From: Ruminococcus flavefaciens ATCC 19208 | GTDB taxonomy: Bacteria > Bacillota > Clostridia > Oscillospirales > Ruminococcaceae | Assembly (NCBI RefSeq): GCF_000518765.1 | Contig: NZ_KI912491.1 | Span: 123,002-187,001, forward strand | Direction of reading: 5' to 3' | DNA: 64,000 nt | Part shown: piece after piece, positions 6,339 through 15,523 of the stretch | Layout of the letters: each line of letters begins with the position of its first letter | Numbering within the stretch: the stretch's first letter is position 1 | Program-made: the position numbers and the translations under genes | Notes under the pieces: generated by a model | Database searches by the model: none | Seen by the model: only the letters and a program-made list of their open reading frames with translations | What the model was told of the DNA's origin: nothing

Positions 6339-8405
6339 ATGAGGATAAGAAAGGTCGCACTGGTGATCGCTGCGGTATTAGCTGTATCGGCTGTCGGCTG
6401 TGCGAAGAAAAAGGGGACTTCTGATGTTGCCGAGAAAGAGAAGGCAACTCAGGAGAAAATTACTACCGTTATTACCGAGGAGGAAACTACAGAGATGGCG
6501 ACCGAGCATATAAGCCCAGTTGAGACTGTTTCCGCAACTCTTAATTCGCAGATAACCGTTAACAGGACTATCGGCCGAGCTGAGGGAAGCAATACGATCA
6601 AGTTCCCCCTTGCCGATCTCATTGAGGACGGCGACAGGGTAAAGTCTTTTACTTTTACCATATATTCAGCTGACGGCAGCGATATAGGGGGATTCAAAGG
6701 CGGCTGCGGAATTGCTGTTGACAGCGATTGTCCTGCTGCTACAAACAAGGGCTGGTATCAGAGCCCTGACTTTTCAGCACCTACTCAGGGAAGCTATGGT
6801 GAAATAACATGGGAAGTACCTGAAGAGCTGAAGGATTACATACACGCAGGCGGAGAGGTTTTGTTCGGATACTGGTGGGGCAATTGTGAGAGTATCAGAA
6901 TAGAAAATGTTGTATGTACATATGAAAGAACGAGAGAGGTCCCTGTTGACGGCATGGGAACAGCAGAGGTAGGCATCAGCGTTAACTATTCTGACGCTGA
7001 CAATACTATCCATGTGCCTCTTGATTTTATTCCCGATAAGGTCATACCTCAGGTAGTCACCTTTAAGGTGAGTGCAGTGGGAGGCTTTGGAAAATTCACG
7101 GGAGCATTCGGCATAAATTCTTCAAAGGGCAAATACCAGTCTGGTGATACAGCTGTATTCACCAATGATTCCAGCATAGAGCTGGTATGGTTCGTGCCTG
7201 ATAAGGCAAAGGAGAATATAGCCAAGAACAATGAGCTTGTGCTTGGATACTGGTGGAGCGAGCAGCCTTCGGTAACACTTGACAGTGTATCGGTAAAATA
7301 CAGTCAGGGTGAGGGCTTTACAGGAGAATTCCCTGTTATTACTACAGCTGCCCCCGAAGATAACGTTACAGTCCAGACGGCAACGATCGCTGCGGCTGAA
7401 CGCGGCTTCCGCACAGCAGACGAGATAGTTTCCGAAATAAAGGTGGGCTGGAATCTGGGAAATACCCTTGACAGCTACAAGACCGATAAGAATGGACTTG
7501 AGACTGAAACCGCATGGGGCAACCTCAAGACCACAAAGGAAATGATTAAATCCGTCAAGGCAGCAGGCTTCAATGCAATAAGAATACCCGTAACGTGGGC
7601 TGAGCATATGGACGGCGATACTATAAGCACCGAATGGATGGACAGAGTTCAGGAGGTAGTGGATTATGCTTATACCGAGGGAATGTTCGTTATAATCAAT
7701 ATGCACCACGATGACTATATCTGGTTTGAGCCTCAGAAGAGCTCGTATAACGGCGACAGCTTCAGACTCAAGACCATATGGGAGCAGATTTGCGAGCGTT
7801 TTGCCGATTATGACGACCGCCTTATATTTGAAGGCATGAACGAACCAAGAACTGTCGGTTCAACAATGGAATGGATGGGCGGTACAAAGGAAGAGCGTTC
7901 AGTCATAAACGATTATGCAAGCGACTTTGTGAATACAGTACGCCAGAGCGGCGGAAACAATGCGGCAAGAACACTTATCGTAACTACATATGCAGCTTCT
8001 GCCGACAGTGTCGCACTCAATGATTTCAGAGTCCCCACAGGCGGAAATATCATTCTGTCCGTGCATTATTACGCACCGTGGAAGTTTGCCGAGGGCTCGG
8101 AGACTGCATTTACGGAAAGCGGCAAGGACGAGGTGAGCGCAAAGTTTGCAGAGCTCAAAAAGAAATTCATCGACAAGGGCACACCTGTAATAATCGACGA
8201 ATTCGGCTGCGTAAATGCTGCAAGTGCCGCGACCCGCAGTGATTACTATAAATACTATGTCAGCAGCGCAAAGGCAAACGGAATAAAGTGCTTTGTATGG
8301 GATAACGGAAAAATGAGCGGCGAATCAAGCTTCGGTATCTTCAACAGAGGCGCACTTACATGGGACGGCGGTATACTCGGCGCAATAATGGAAGGTGCAA
8401 AATAA
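6339..8405 (+). CDS. Lipoprotein GH5 (subfamily 4-like) endoglucanase with two N-terminal beta modules
   Basis: A 688-residue protein. The lipobox SAVGC (about residue 21) predicts membrane anchoring. After a Thr/Glu spacer come two related modules of about 125 residues, each closing on GYWW (FGYWWGN, LGYWWSE), which look like carbohydrate-binding beta-sandwiches. A GH5 catalytic domain runs from about residue 358 to the end, starting with VGWNLGNTLDS. Acid/base Glu502 lies in MNEPR and nucleophile Glu621 in IIDEFG; INMHHDD is also typical. It should cut beta-1,4-glucan or xyloglucan chains. It has no dockerin, so it acts at the cell surface and not in the cellulosome. Confidence 0.9.
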   Translation: MRIRKVALVIAAVLAVSAVGCAKKKGTSDVAEKEKATQEKITTVITEEETTEMATEHISPVETVSATLNSQITVNRTIGRAEGSNTIKFPLADLIEDGDRVKSFTFTIYSADGSDIGGFKGGCGIAVDSDCPAATNKGWYQSPDFSAPTQGSYGEITWEVPEELKDYIHAGGEVLFGYWWGNCESIRIENVVCTYERTREVPVDGMGTAEVGISVNYSDADNTIHVPLDFIPDKVIPQVVTFKVSAVGGFGKFTGAFGINSSKGKYQSGDTAVFTNDSSIELVWFVPDKAKENIAKNNELVLGYWWSEQPSVTLDSVSVKYSQGEGFTGEFPVITTAAPEDNVTVQTATIAAAERGFRTADEIVSEIKVGWNLGNTLDSYKTDKNGLETETAWGNLKTTKEMIKSVKAAGFNAIRIPVTWAEHMDGDTISTEWMDRVQEVVDYAYTEGMFVIINMHHDDYIWFEPQKSSYNGDSFRLKTIWEQICERFADYDDRLIFEGMNEPRTVGSTMEWMGGTKEERSVINDYASDFVNTVRQSGGNNAARTLIVTTYAASADSVALNDFRVPTGGNIILSVHYYAPWKFAEGSETAFTESGKDEVSAKFAELKKKFIDKGTPVIIDEFGCVNAASAATRSDYYKYYVSSAKANGIKCFVWDNGKMSGESSFGIFNRGALTWDGGILGAIMEGAK

Positions 8406-8415
8406 AAAATATTAA

Positions 8416-8449
8416 CTGCCTGTTCTGTTCGTAAAAGCGGAACAGGCAG
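8416..8449 (+). terminator. Terminator after the GH5 gene
   Basis: CTGCCTGTTC pairs with GAACAGGCAG, followed by an A/T-rich rather than pure T tail. Confidence 0.65.
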
Positions 8450-8504
8450 AAATTATAATATAATATTATTTCTGATGATTTTTGATGTTTACTGTAATTT
8501 CCGC

Positions 8505-8533
8505 TTGACATGGAAAAGATAATATTATATACT
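8505..8533 (+). promoter_or_regulatory. Promoter of the SGNH esterase gene
   Basis: TTGACA (8505-8510), 17 bases, TATACT (8528-8533). Confidence 0.85.
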
Positions 8534-8606
8534 ACATTTAGCTGCGGATTTTTTCCGCCGGCTGTAATGCAGCAATGAAATTTATATTCAAACAGAGGAG
8601 GATCTT

Positions 8607-10553
8607 ATGAAAAAGTTTATATCAACAATTCTTTCGGCAGCATTGAGCGTATCTGCTATCGCTTCAATACCGTGCAGTGCGGCTGAAAAGGTAACTGCCG
8701 CATCAAAATCAGGAATGGTGCTTCTTGGCGACAGCATTGCGACAGGCTATACAAGAAAAGGTGACGTTGCTCACAACTACGGTGAGATATGCGGCGATTA
8801 TCTTGGCTGTAAGGTCTCAAACTATGCAGTTGTAGGCGATACAACAGATGATATGCTCACACTTATTGACGGTATGAATGCTGAGCAGAAGAAGAATATT
8901 TCCGATGCGGAATATGTAGTTATTTCCATAGGCGGCAACGATATAATGCAGTATATTGCAAAGGGCCTTATTGATTTTGCTCTTTCAAAGCCTGATCAGA
9001 ATTTCTTCAATGAAGGCTATACAGCAGCTGATATCCCGAAAAATCCGTCTATGAGCACATTGACTACGGTACTTAATATAAACAGCATTCTTTCTTATGC
9101 AAACAGCGGTATCAGAGCACAGATAGAGCTCAGCAGCCTTTTCGGTGATATTGGAAGCAACCTCAGCTATAAGAACGAGAACTATGAAGGATATATCGAG
9201 ACACATATTATCCCCAACATAAAGAAAGCAGCCGATAAGGTAAAGGCTGTTAATCCTGATGCAAAGATAATGGTACAGACCATTTATCAGCCTGTTCAGT
9301 TCGATCCTACATATATCGAAAAAACATACGGCAAAAAGTCAAGCACTGCTACCTTCATCAGTCTTTTAAGATCTCAGATGGAGACTGTAATGGGAAGCTA
9401 TTCGCAGAATCTCAATACTATTGACGGTATAGACGTTGTTGACGTAAAGGCAGAGTTCACATCATATGACGGAAGCCTTTCCACAGACAATCCGGGCAAC
9501 GCAAACTATTTCGTTGATGTTCAGACAGGCGGACTTTCAACTATGGATGTTCACCCAAATCAGAAGGGACACCTTGCTATCGCAGCAGCTATCCTCAACA
9601 AGATAGGCAAGCTCCACGTTGATGACGGACTTCTTACAGAGGTATACAAAGGCATCACAGATAAGGACAAGTACCCTGCAATAGCTTATGCAACATACAA
9701 GAAGGTAGCAGGAGAGCCTAAGGTAACTACAACAACTACAACTACCACAACAACGTCCAAGACAACTACCACAACTACAAAGACTACTACGACTACATCA
9801 AAGCCAACAACTACTACGACATCAAAGACAACTACAACAACATCTAAGCCAACTACTACAACATCAAAGACTACGACTACAACAACATTAAAGCCAACTA
9901 CTACGACCACTACAACAACTGCTCCTGCAAACAATACGAAGTATTACGGAGCAATATTCATAAACAAGCCTGAAAAGACAGAGTATACTGTTGGCGACAA
10001 GGTGGATTACACAGGTGCAAAGTTCCATTATACTGTAGAAGCAGAAAATGGTTCAACACACGCAACAGGCGGAAAAGAACACAAATTCGAGGATATAAGC
10101 GAGAATATCTTTACTGAGAATTATGTTCTTGAATACTCAAATATCAAGCCTGAGACATTCGTTATCACCCTTGACAGATCAAAGGTTGATACATCTAAGG
10201 CAGGTACATATAAGGTAACTGCAAAGCTCACAAACAAGGACGGTTCAAAGGTATACGGAACAGATTCCTTTGAGATCGTGGTGAAGGCTCCTGAGAACAA
10301 GCTGGGAGATATCAACAATGACGGTCTTATTGATTCCGTAGATGCTTCAGGTATACTTGCAGAATATGCAAGACTTTCATCAAACGATGCAAAGGGCAAA
10401 TTCACAGATGCTCAGGGCAAGGCTGCCGATGTGGATAAGAACGGACTTATAGACTCGGTAGACGCTTCTAAGGTACTTGCTTACTACGCTTATGTATCAA
10501 ATACAGACAACGCAAAGACCATAGAGGAATATCTCAAGACAGTTAAAAAGTGA
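8607..10553 (+). CDS. Cellulosomal SGNH/GDSL esterase with Ig-like domain and dockerin
   Basis: A 648-residue secreted protein with a signal peptide (about residues 1-26). The SGNH hydrolase domain has Ser43 in GDSIATGY, the IGGND block, and Asp314/His316 in DVHPN. About 65 residues of Thr-rich linker with SKPTTTT units follow, then an Ig-like domain of about 110 residues (bacterial Ig group 3 type, TVGDKVDYTGAKF to TDSFEIVV). The dockerin has segments DINNDGLIDSVDAS and DVDKNGLIDSVDAS. SGNH enzymes in cellulosomes usually remove acetyl or feruloyl groups from hemicellulose; the substrate here is not readable. The length and module order suggest an accessory esterase. Confidence 0.88.
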   Translation: MKKFISTILSAALSVSAIASIPCSAAEKVTAASKSGMVLLGDSIATGYTRKGDVAHNYGEICGDYLGCKVSNYAVVGDTTDDMLTLIDGMNAEQKKNISDAEYVVISIGGNDIMQYIAKGLIDFALSKPDQNFFNEGYTAADIPKNPSMSTLTTVLNINSILSYANSGIRAQIELSSLFGDIGSNLSYKNENYEGYIETHIIPNIKKAADKVKAVNPDAKIMVQTIYQPVQFDPTYIEKTYGKKSSTATFISLLRSQMETVMGSYSQNLNTIDGIDVVDVKAEFTSYDGSLSTDNPGNANYFVDVQTGGLSTMDVHPNQKGHLAIAAAILNKIGKLHVDDGLLTEVYKGITDKDKYPAIAYATYKKVAGEPKVTTTTTTTTTTSKTTTTTTKTTTTTSKPTTTTTSKTTTTTSKPTTTTSKTTTTTTLKPTTTTTTTTAPANNTKYYGAIFINKPEKTEYTVGDKVDYTGAKFHYTVEAENGSTHATGGKEHKFEDISENIFTENYVLEYSNIKPETFVITLDRSKVDTSKAGTYKVTAKLTNKDGSKVYGTDSFEIVVKAPENKLGDINNDGLIDSVDASGILAEYARLSSNDAKGKFTDAQGKAADVDKNGLIDSVDASKVLAYYAYVSNTDNAKTIEEYLKTVKK

Positions 10554-10609
10554 ACATAAAGACAGCGGACAGGCAAAACTGTCCGCGTCGTCATATAGGG
10601 AGAATATAA

Positions 10610-11527
10610 ATGGAAAAAATATTTTTTATTGTAAATCTCGTTGCCGGAAAAGCAGCGATCAGTAAAAAGCTTGGGGAGATCATTGATGAATTCGCTAAAA
10701 GCGGATATGAAGTTACCGTCCATACTACACAGAGCAGCGAAGACGCTGTGGAAAAGGCAGTATACGCCTGTGAGAACGGCTTTGACAAGCTTGTGATAGC
10801 AGGCGGCGACGGAACTTTGAGTCAGTGCCTGCAAGGGGTAATGGGCAGTGACCGCAAGATACAGATAGGATATATACCGGCAGGCTCTACAAACGATTTT
10901 GCAAAGAGTCTGGGTATACCTACCGATCAGCTTAAAGCGGCTGAGGCTATTATTGACGGAGAGCCTGTGTTATGCGATGTGGGCGGCTTCAATGGCAGAT
11001 ACTTCTCGTATGTGGCAGCCTTCGGAGCTTTTACGAATATCACATATGAGACTTCGCAAAAGGTCAAGAATGTGTTAGGACACGCTGCGTATATCGCGGA
11101 CGGTGCGAAGGAGATCGGAAACATAAAAGCAAAGCCCATGCGCATAGAATATGACGATATGGTCATCGAGGACGATTTTATTTACGGCATGGTCACAAAT
11201 ACATCTTCTGTTGCTGGAATGATAAAGATGAAGGATTTCCTGCTCGATGACGGAGTATTTGAGGTTACGCTCATCAGAAAACCGAAAAATCCTGCCGATT
11301 TCGGAAAAACAGCGTTCTCGCTTTTCAGGAATGATCTGACCGATAAAAATATCGTCTTTTTCCGCACGGACAATGTTACTATCACCAATCTGTCCGACGA
11401 GCCTTTTTCATGGACAAGAGACGGTGAGTACGGCGGAGAAGAAATCGTGAACCATATCTGCTGTCATAAAAAAGCAGTGCCATTTATTGTATGCGGCAAG
11501 GAGAACCTGCCGTTTGAAAAGGAATAA
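10610..11527 (+). CDS. Diacylglycerol/lipid kinase (DagK, YegS/BmrU family)
   Basis: A 305-residue cytoplasmic or membrane-associated kinase. Motifs: FFIVNLVAGK at the start, VIAGGDGTLSQC (nucleotide-binding GGDGT), PAGSTNDFAKSLG, and a C-terminal DGE region (FSWTRDGEYGG). The family phosphorylates diacylglycerol and returns it to phospholipid synthesis. It heads a tight run with holB, ricT and queH (gaps of 2-20 bases), so these are probably co-transcribed. A GC hairpin without a T tail lies upstream at about 10563-10590. Confidence 0.9.
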   Translation: MEKIFFIVNLVAGKAAISKKLGEIIDEFAKSGYEVTVHTTQSSEDAVEKAVYACENGFDKLVIAGGDGTLSQCLQGVMGSDRKIQIGYIPAGSTNDFAKSLGIPTDQLKAAEAIIDGEPVLCDVGGFNGRYFSYVAAFGAFTNITYETSQKVKNVLGHAAYIADGAKEIGNIKAKPMRIEYDDMVIEDDFIYGMVTNTSSVAGMIKMKDFLLDDGVFEVTLIRKPKNPADFGKTAFSLFRNDLTDKNIVFFRTDNVTITNLSDEPFSWTRDGEYGGEEIVNHICCHKKAVPFIVCGKENLPFEKE

Positions 11528-11529
11528 GC

Positions 11530-12513
11530 ATGAAAAAAATATACGGTAACAAGCAGCTCATTGATACTCTTGCGGGAATGGCTTCAAGCGGAAGAACTGC
11601 ACACTCTCTGCTTATATGCGGAGAAAAGGGCAGCGGCAGGAAGCTAATGGCAAGGTATTACACTCAGTCGCTCATGTGCGAATCACCTGTGGGCGGCAAG
11701 CCCTGCGGAGTCTGCAACGCCTGCTCCAACATAGAAAAAGGCATACACCCTGATGTGATATTTCCCGAAAAGACGGGAAAGCTCAATAATTTCAGTGTCA
11801 AAGAGGCAAGAGATGTCATAGCTGACGCATATGTAAAGCCCAATAACAGCAGCGGCTGCAAGGTGTATATTTTTGAGGACTGCCACAATGTTGACACAAG
11901 AACGCAGAATGCTCTGCTGAAGCTTATAGAAGAACCGCCCGATTACGCATATTTCATCTTTACCTGCGGTTCAAAGTCGGAATTCCTGCCGACTATCATC
12001 TCGCGCTGCGTCTGCTTCAATACATCGCCTGTAACTGAGGAAGAGGCTGCGCAGTCACTTGCGGAAAGCGGCTTTGAGCCCGACGATATACGCAGGGCTG
12101 TGGACTGCTTTCACGGCTGTATAGGTATGTGTGAGCAGTATATAACAGATGAGGAACTGAGAAAGCGTGTGGATTTGACAAAAGCCCTCGCAGATAGTAT
12201 AATAAAAAAAGACGAGTATGCTCTCAATGTGGGATTTTTCTCGCTGGGTCGTGAACGCGATGACGTAAGAGAGGTGCTGTCTATGCTCGACAAGCTGGTG
12301 CGCGATGCAGCAGTGCTTGGAAAAGACCCGGGCAGTCAGACTATAGGCTGCTACCGTGAGGGGGCTGTAAGGCTTTCAGAATATGTCACTCCGAGCCAGT
12401 CTGGAAGGATACATTCTTGTATCGAAAAGGCGTGGGGAGCTGTCGAGAGCAATGTTAGTATACCGCTGGTGCTGACGGCACTGTGCGCTGATGTAATGGA
12501 TATCGCAGGATAA
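11530..12513 (+). CDS. holB: DNA polymerase III delta' subunit
   Basis: A 327-residue clamp-loader subunit of the AAA+ type. It has a P-loop-like GEKGSGRKLMA, a zinc-module cysteine set (CESPVGGKPCGVCNAC), the segment NALLKLIEEPP, and the SRC motif (TIISRC) that serves as arginine finger in clamp loaders. Gene order dagK-holB-ricT resembles the Firmicutes holB-yaaT pairing. It starts two bases after the preceding stop codon, which implies translational coupling. Confidence 0.93.
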   Translation: MKKIYGNKQLIDTLAGMASSGRTAHSLLICGEKGSGRKLMARYYTQSLMCESPVGGKPCGVCNACSNIEKGIHPDVIFPEKTGKLNNFSVKEARDVIADAYVKPNNSSGCKVYIFEDCHNVDTRTQNALLKLIEEPPDYAYFIFTCGSKSEFLPTIISRCVCFNTSPVTEEEAAQSLAESGFEPDDIRRAVDCFHGCIGMCEQYITDEELRKRVDLTKALADSIIKKDEYALNVGFFSLGRERDDVREVLSMLDKLVRDAAVLGKDPGSQTIGCYREGAVRLSEYVTPSQSGRIHSCIEKAWGAVESNVSIPLVLTALCADVMDIAG

Positions 12514-12533
12514 GCCATAGATAGGAGCTTTCA

Positions 12534-13397
12534 ATGAAGGAAATAGTCGGAGTACGCTTTAAGAGCGTAGGAAAAATATATTATTTCTCCCCTGGAGACA
12601 TAAAGGCGCAGGTGGGAGATCACGCTATAGTTGAGACTGTCCGCGGAGTAGAGTGCGGAGAGGTCGTCATTGCCAACCGTCAGATAGAGGACGAGATGAT
12701 ATCATCACCGTTAAAGCCGATAATCAGGCTTGCAGACGATAACGATATGAAGGTCGTTGAGAAGAATAAACAGCGTGAGAAAGACGCTTTCAGGATATGT
12801 GAGGAAAAGATAGCATTCCGCAAGCTCAGCATGAAGCTTGTAGATGTGGAGTGTACATTCGACAATAACAAGCTCCTCTTCTATTTTACGGCTGAGAACC
12901 GTGTTGACTTCCGTGAGCTTGTAAAAGATCTTGCGGCAGTATTCAGAACAAGGATAGAGCTCCGTCAGATAGGCGTGAGAGATGAAGCTAAGATACTGGG
13001 CGGACTTGGCATATGCGGCAGAGAATTCTGCTGTAAGGGTTATATGGGCGATTTTCAGCCTGTATCTATAAAAATGGCTAAGGAGCAGGGACTGTCCCTT
13101 AATCCTACAAAAATATCGGGTACCTGCGGCAGACTTATGTGCTGTCTGAAGAACGAGCAGAATGCTTATGAGGCGCTTCTGAAGATCACTCCTAAGATAG
13201 GCGCTATCGTAGTTACTCCCGACGGCGACAATGGCAAGGTCGAGGACGTAAATCTTATCACAGGAAAGCTCCGCGTAAAGACTGAAAAGTCAGAAGTGCC
13301 TGTAACTCTTGACAGAAGCGAGGTAAAGCTCCTGAAGGACGCTGAGATAAAGGTCAACCGCGAAGAGTTGAAGGCTCTGAAAAATCTTGAGGAATAA
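12534..13397 (+). CDS. ricT: RicT (YaaT), PSP1-domain protein
   Basis: A 287-residue protein with the PSP1 C-terminal domain: GLGICGREFCCKGYMGDF and KISGTCGRLMCCLKNEQ. Its cysteine pairs bind Fe-S clusters in the Bacillus Y-complex (RicA-RicF-RicT). That complex promotes RNA processing by RNase Y and affects sporulation and biofilm development. The position directly behind holB is the conserved one in Firmicutes. Confidence 0.92.
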   Translation: MKEIVGVRFKSVGKIYYFSPGDIKAQVGDHAIVETVRGVECGEVVIANRQIEDEMISSPLKPIIRLADDNDMKVVEKNKQREKDAFRICEEKIAFRKLSMKLVDVECTFDNNKLLFYFTAENRVDFRELVKDLAAVFRTRIELRQIGVRDEAKILGGLGICGREFCCKGYMGDFQPVSIKMAKEQGLSLNPTKISGTCGRLMCCLKNEQNAYEALLKITPKIGAIVVTPDGDNGKVEDVNLITGKLRVKTEKSEVPVTLDRSEVKLLKDAEIKVNREELKALKNLEE

Positions 13398-13399
13398 TA

Positions 13400-14023
13400 A
13401 TGGATAAGCAGCCTAAGACCAATTACGGTCTGCTTCTGGATAAGAAGCTTGCAGAGCTTGAAAAAAGCGGCGAAAAGCCTTCGCTTTTGCTTCATGCCTG
13501 CTGTGCGCCGTGCAGCAGCCATACTCTTACGGTACTGGAGAAATACTTCCGTATCACGCTGTATTTCTGCAATCCCAACATAGCTCCCGAGGAGGAGTTT
13601 GCTTTCAGATATGAGGAACTGAAAAGGCTGGTCAGGGAAATGGGACTTGATATCCCTGTTATTGAAGAGCCTTATGACTCTGCGCCTTTTTATGAGCTGG
13701 CAAAGGGACTTGAAGACCTTCCCGAGCGCGGTGAACGCTGTAGGAAGTGCATAGAGTATCGCCTGAGAATGGCAGGAGATAAGGCTAAGGAGATGGGATG
13801 TGATCTCTTCACGACTACGCTGACGATAAGTCCCCATAAGGACTGCACTTTCATAAACGAGTGCGGAGCTCGTTTGCAGGAGGAGTGCGGAGTGCCTTAT
13901 CTGTTTTCGGATTTCAAGAAGCACGATGGCTATAAACACTCAATAGAGCTGTCAAAGCAGTATAACTTGTACAGGCAGAATTACTGCGGCTGCGTCTTTA
14001 GCAAGAGAGCCGTTAGCCTGTAG
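13400..14023 (+). CDS. queH: Epoxyqueuosine reductase QueH
   Basis: A 207-residue protein with the QueH cysteines: HACCAPCSS near the N-terminus, ERCRKC-type ligands (GERCRKCIEYR), and a YCGC motif near the end (RQNYCGCVFS). It reduces epoxyqueuosine to queuosine in tRNA anticodons. It starts two bases after ricT. The last codons and the TAG stop lie inside an intergenic element (TTAGCCTGTAGGGG), so the C-terminus (AVSL) may be element-derived. Confidence 0.9.
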   Translation: MDKQPKTNYGLLLDKKLAELEKSGEKPSLLLHACCAPCSSHTLTVLEKYFRITLYFCNPNIAPEEEFAFRYEELKRLVREMGLDIPVIEEPYDSAPFYELAKGLEDLPERGERCRKCIEYRLRMAGDKAKEMGCDLFTTTLTISPHKDCTFINECGARLQEECGVPYLFSDFKKHDGYKHSIELSKQYNLYRQNYCGCVFSKRAVSL

Positions 14024-14086
14024 GGGCGACCATAGATCGTCCGTGTTTAAACATTGAATGAATTTTTGGGCTGCCTTTGGCAGCCC
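14008..14086 (+). repeat. Intergenic element C with GTAGGGG core and a hairpin
   Basis: TTAGCCTGTAGGGG then an imperfect CGACC...CGTCC stem, followed by the perfect hairpin GGGCTGCC-TTT-GGCAGCCC (14068-14086), which may end transcription of the queH operon. The TAG in TAGGGG is the queH stop codon. Confidence 0.6.
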
Positions 14087-14121
14087 GTGTCGTATATACA
14101 AGCTGTAGGGGTAGAGATAGT

Positions 14122-14586
14122 ATGAAAAGCTTTTACGTGTACGAAATGAAATACATAGGAGATGCTAAAGCAGCCGATAATGTGAAGCTGCTGCCGTTCA
14201 GCGATAAATACTACAGTCAGTATGAGCGCGTATACAATGAATGTTTCTATGATATGCGCAGGGCACTGGATAATGAGCCATATGACTTTTACTTCGATAT
14301 CAGGCAGCTGAACGGCAAAAAGGAAAACATCTTCCTGCTCATGGAGGGCGAAACTATCATAGGCAGTGTAGGCTGCTTCGGTGCGGAAATTGATGACCTG
14401 ATAGTGAATAAAAAGTATCAGGGAAAAGGCTTCGGAAAGCAGCTGCTCGTATGGGCAATAGGGCATATCAGAGAATATACAGTTGAACCTATAACGATCC
14501 ATGTGGCTGAATGGAATAAAAGAGCGGTTGAATTATACACGCATAACGGCTTTGTGATAAAAAACAGGGAGCTTATAAGCCGTTAA
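14122..14586 (+). CDS. GNAT-family N-acetyltransferase
   Basis: A 154-residue protein with the acetyl-CoA loop KYQGKGFGKQLL (Q/R-x-x-G-x-G/A), a preceding strand IDDLIVNKKY, and a C-terminal VELYTHNGFVIKNR that closes the fold. The acceptor is unknown. I chose ATG 14122 with GGGGTAGAGATAG ahead of it; the upstream TTG at 14077 lies inside a hairpin. It appears to stand alone. Confidence 0.85.
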   Translation: MKSFYVYEMKYIGDAKAADNVKLLPFSDKYYSQYERVYNECFYDMRRALDNEPYDFYFDIRQLNGKKENIFLLMEGETIIGSVGCFGAEIDDLIVNKKYQGKGFGKQLLVWAIGHIREYTVEPITIHVAEWNKRAVELYTHNGFVIKNRELISR

Positions 14587-14760
14587 AGTCTGATGTGCAT
14601 TATGCTTTTTGTAAAAGGGCTGAAATGAGCTGTTTTTCAACGGAAAAACGTTGAATATTGGAAAATTTAATTATGAATTCTATGTTTTGAACAAAAAACA
14701 AAACACATATTTGTTGACTATTGATGGCGGATAGTATCCACTTGTATAAGAGGTGAACAG

Positions 14761-14991
14761 ATGATGGATAAATTTACTTTTCAGCTTATTCTTTGCGGTA
14801 TAGGTTACATAATAATATGGTTTGGGATATATTTCCTTTGTGCGAAAGCGCATATCCGAAGAGCAGAGGAAAACAATGAAGAACCCGATCTGAAAAGATT
14901 AAGGATATGTTTTATCGTTTCATGGCTGATAATTCATTCTTTTTTTGTGTGGCTCGGTATTGAGCTGACTAAATGGGGCGGACCGGATTAA
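14761..14991 (+). CDS. Small two-helix membrane protein
   Basis: A 76-residue protein with two hydrophobic helices (about 8-28 and 50-70) separated by a charged loop (AEENNEEPDLKRLR). The start has AGAGGTG upstream. I recognise no family. The 170-base region before it is A/T-rich with one small hairpin (TTCAACG...CGTTGAA, 14636-14655). The YbaK gene follows 22 bases later, so the two may be co-transcribed. Confidence 0.65.
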   Translation: MMDKFTFQLILCGIGYIIIWFGIYFLCAKAHIRRAEENNEEPDLKRLRICFIVSWLIIHSFFVWLGIELTKWGGPD

Positions 14992-15013
14992 TAAAGTTTC
15001 AGGAGTGAAGATA

Positions 15014-15490
15014 ATGGGAAAAGAACTAAAAACAAACGCAATGCGTTTTCTTGACAAGAGCAAGATAGATTATACCGTGCAGACTTACGAGTGCGATGAA
15101 TTCATCGACGGTATACATACTGCCGAAAAGCTTGGACAGCCTCTTGAAGAGACTTTCAAGACACTTGTGGCTCAGGGCAAGAGCGGAAACTATTTCTGCT
15201 TCCTTATACCTGTAGCACTGGAGCTGGATATGAAAAAGGCTGCAAAGAGCGTGGGAGAAAAGTCCGTGGAGCTTATCCACGTAAAGGACATAACCAAAAT
15301 AACGGGATATGTCCGCGGCGGCTGTACTCCTATCGGCATGAAAAAGCAGTTTATGACAGTGATACATAAAAGCGCAGAGAGCCTGCCCCTTTTCTATATA
15401 AGCGGCGGACGCATAGGCACTCAGATACGCCTTTCGCCGCAGGAGCTTGTAAAGGCTATACGCGGTAAATTTGAAGATATTATCCTTTGA
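15014..15490 (+). CDS. ybaK: Cys-tRNA(Pro)/Cys-tRNA(Cys) deacylase, YbaK/EbsC family
   Basis: A 158-residue editing enzyme that hydrolyses Cys-tRNA mischarged on proline tRNA. It has the family order: TNAMRFLDKSKIDY, EETFKTLVA, IPVALELDMKKAAK, GYVRGGCTPIGMKK (conserved GG.sP.g loop), and ISGGRIGTQI. ATG 15014 sits 8 bases after AGGAG; the GTG at 15005 overlaps that site and is less likely. Confidence 0.92.
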   Translation: MGKELKTNAMRFLDKSKIDYTVQTYECDEFIDGIHTAEKLGQPLEETFKTLVAQGKSGNYFCFLIPVALELDMKKAAKSVGEKSVELIHVKDITKITGYVRGGCTPIGMKKQFMTVIHKSAESLPLFYISGGRIGTQIRLSPQELVKAIRGKFEDIIL

Positions 15491-15523
15491 TATTTCTGAT
15501 ATAGTTACGGAAGGAGGCGGCAT

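Noticed and set aside
9686..9934. Minus-strand open frame rich in Val (VVVVV runs)
   Set aside because: It is the antisense of the Thr-rich linker of the SGNH esterase; ACA/ACT codons read as valine on the other strand. The same holds for 44001-44249 opposite the GH48 linker.
14077..14121. Earlier TTG start for the GNAT gene
   Set aside because: It lies inside a GC-rich hairpin without a ribosome-binding site; ATG 14122 fits better.
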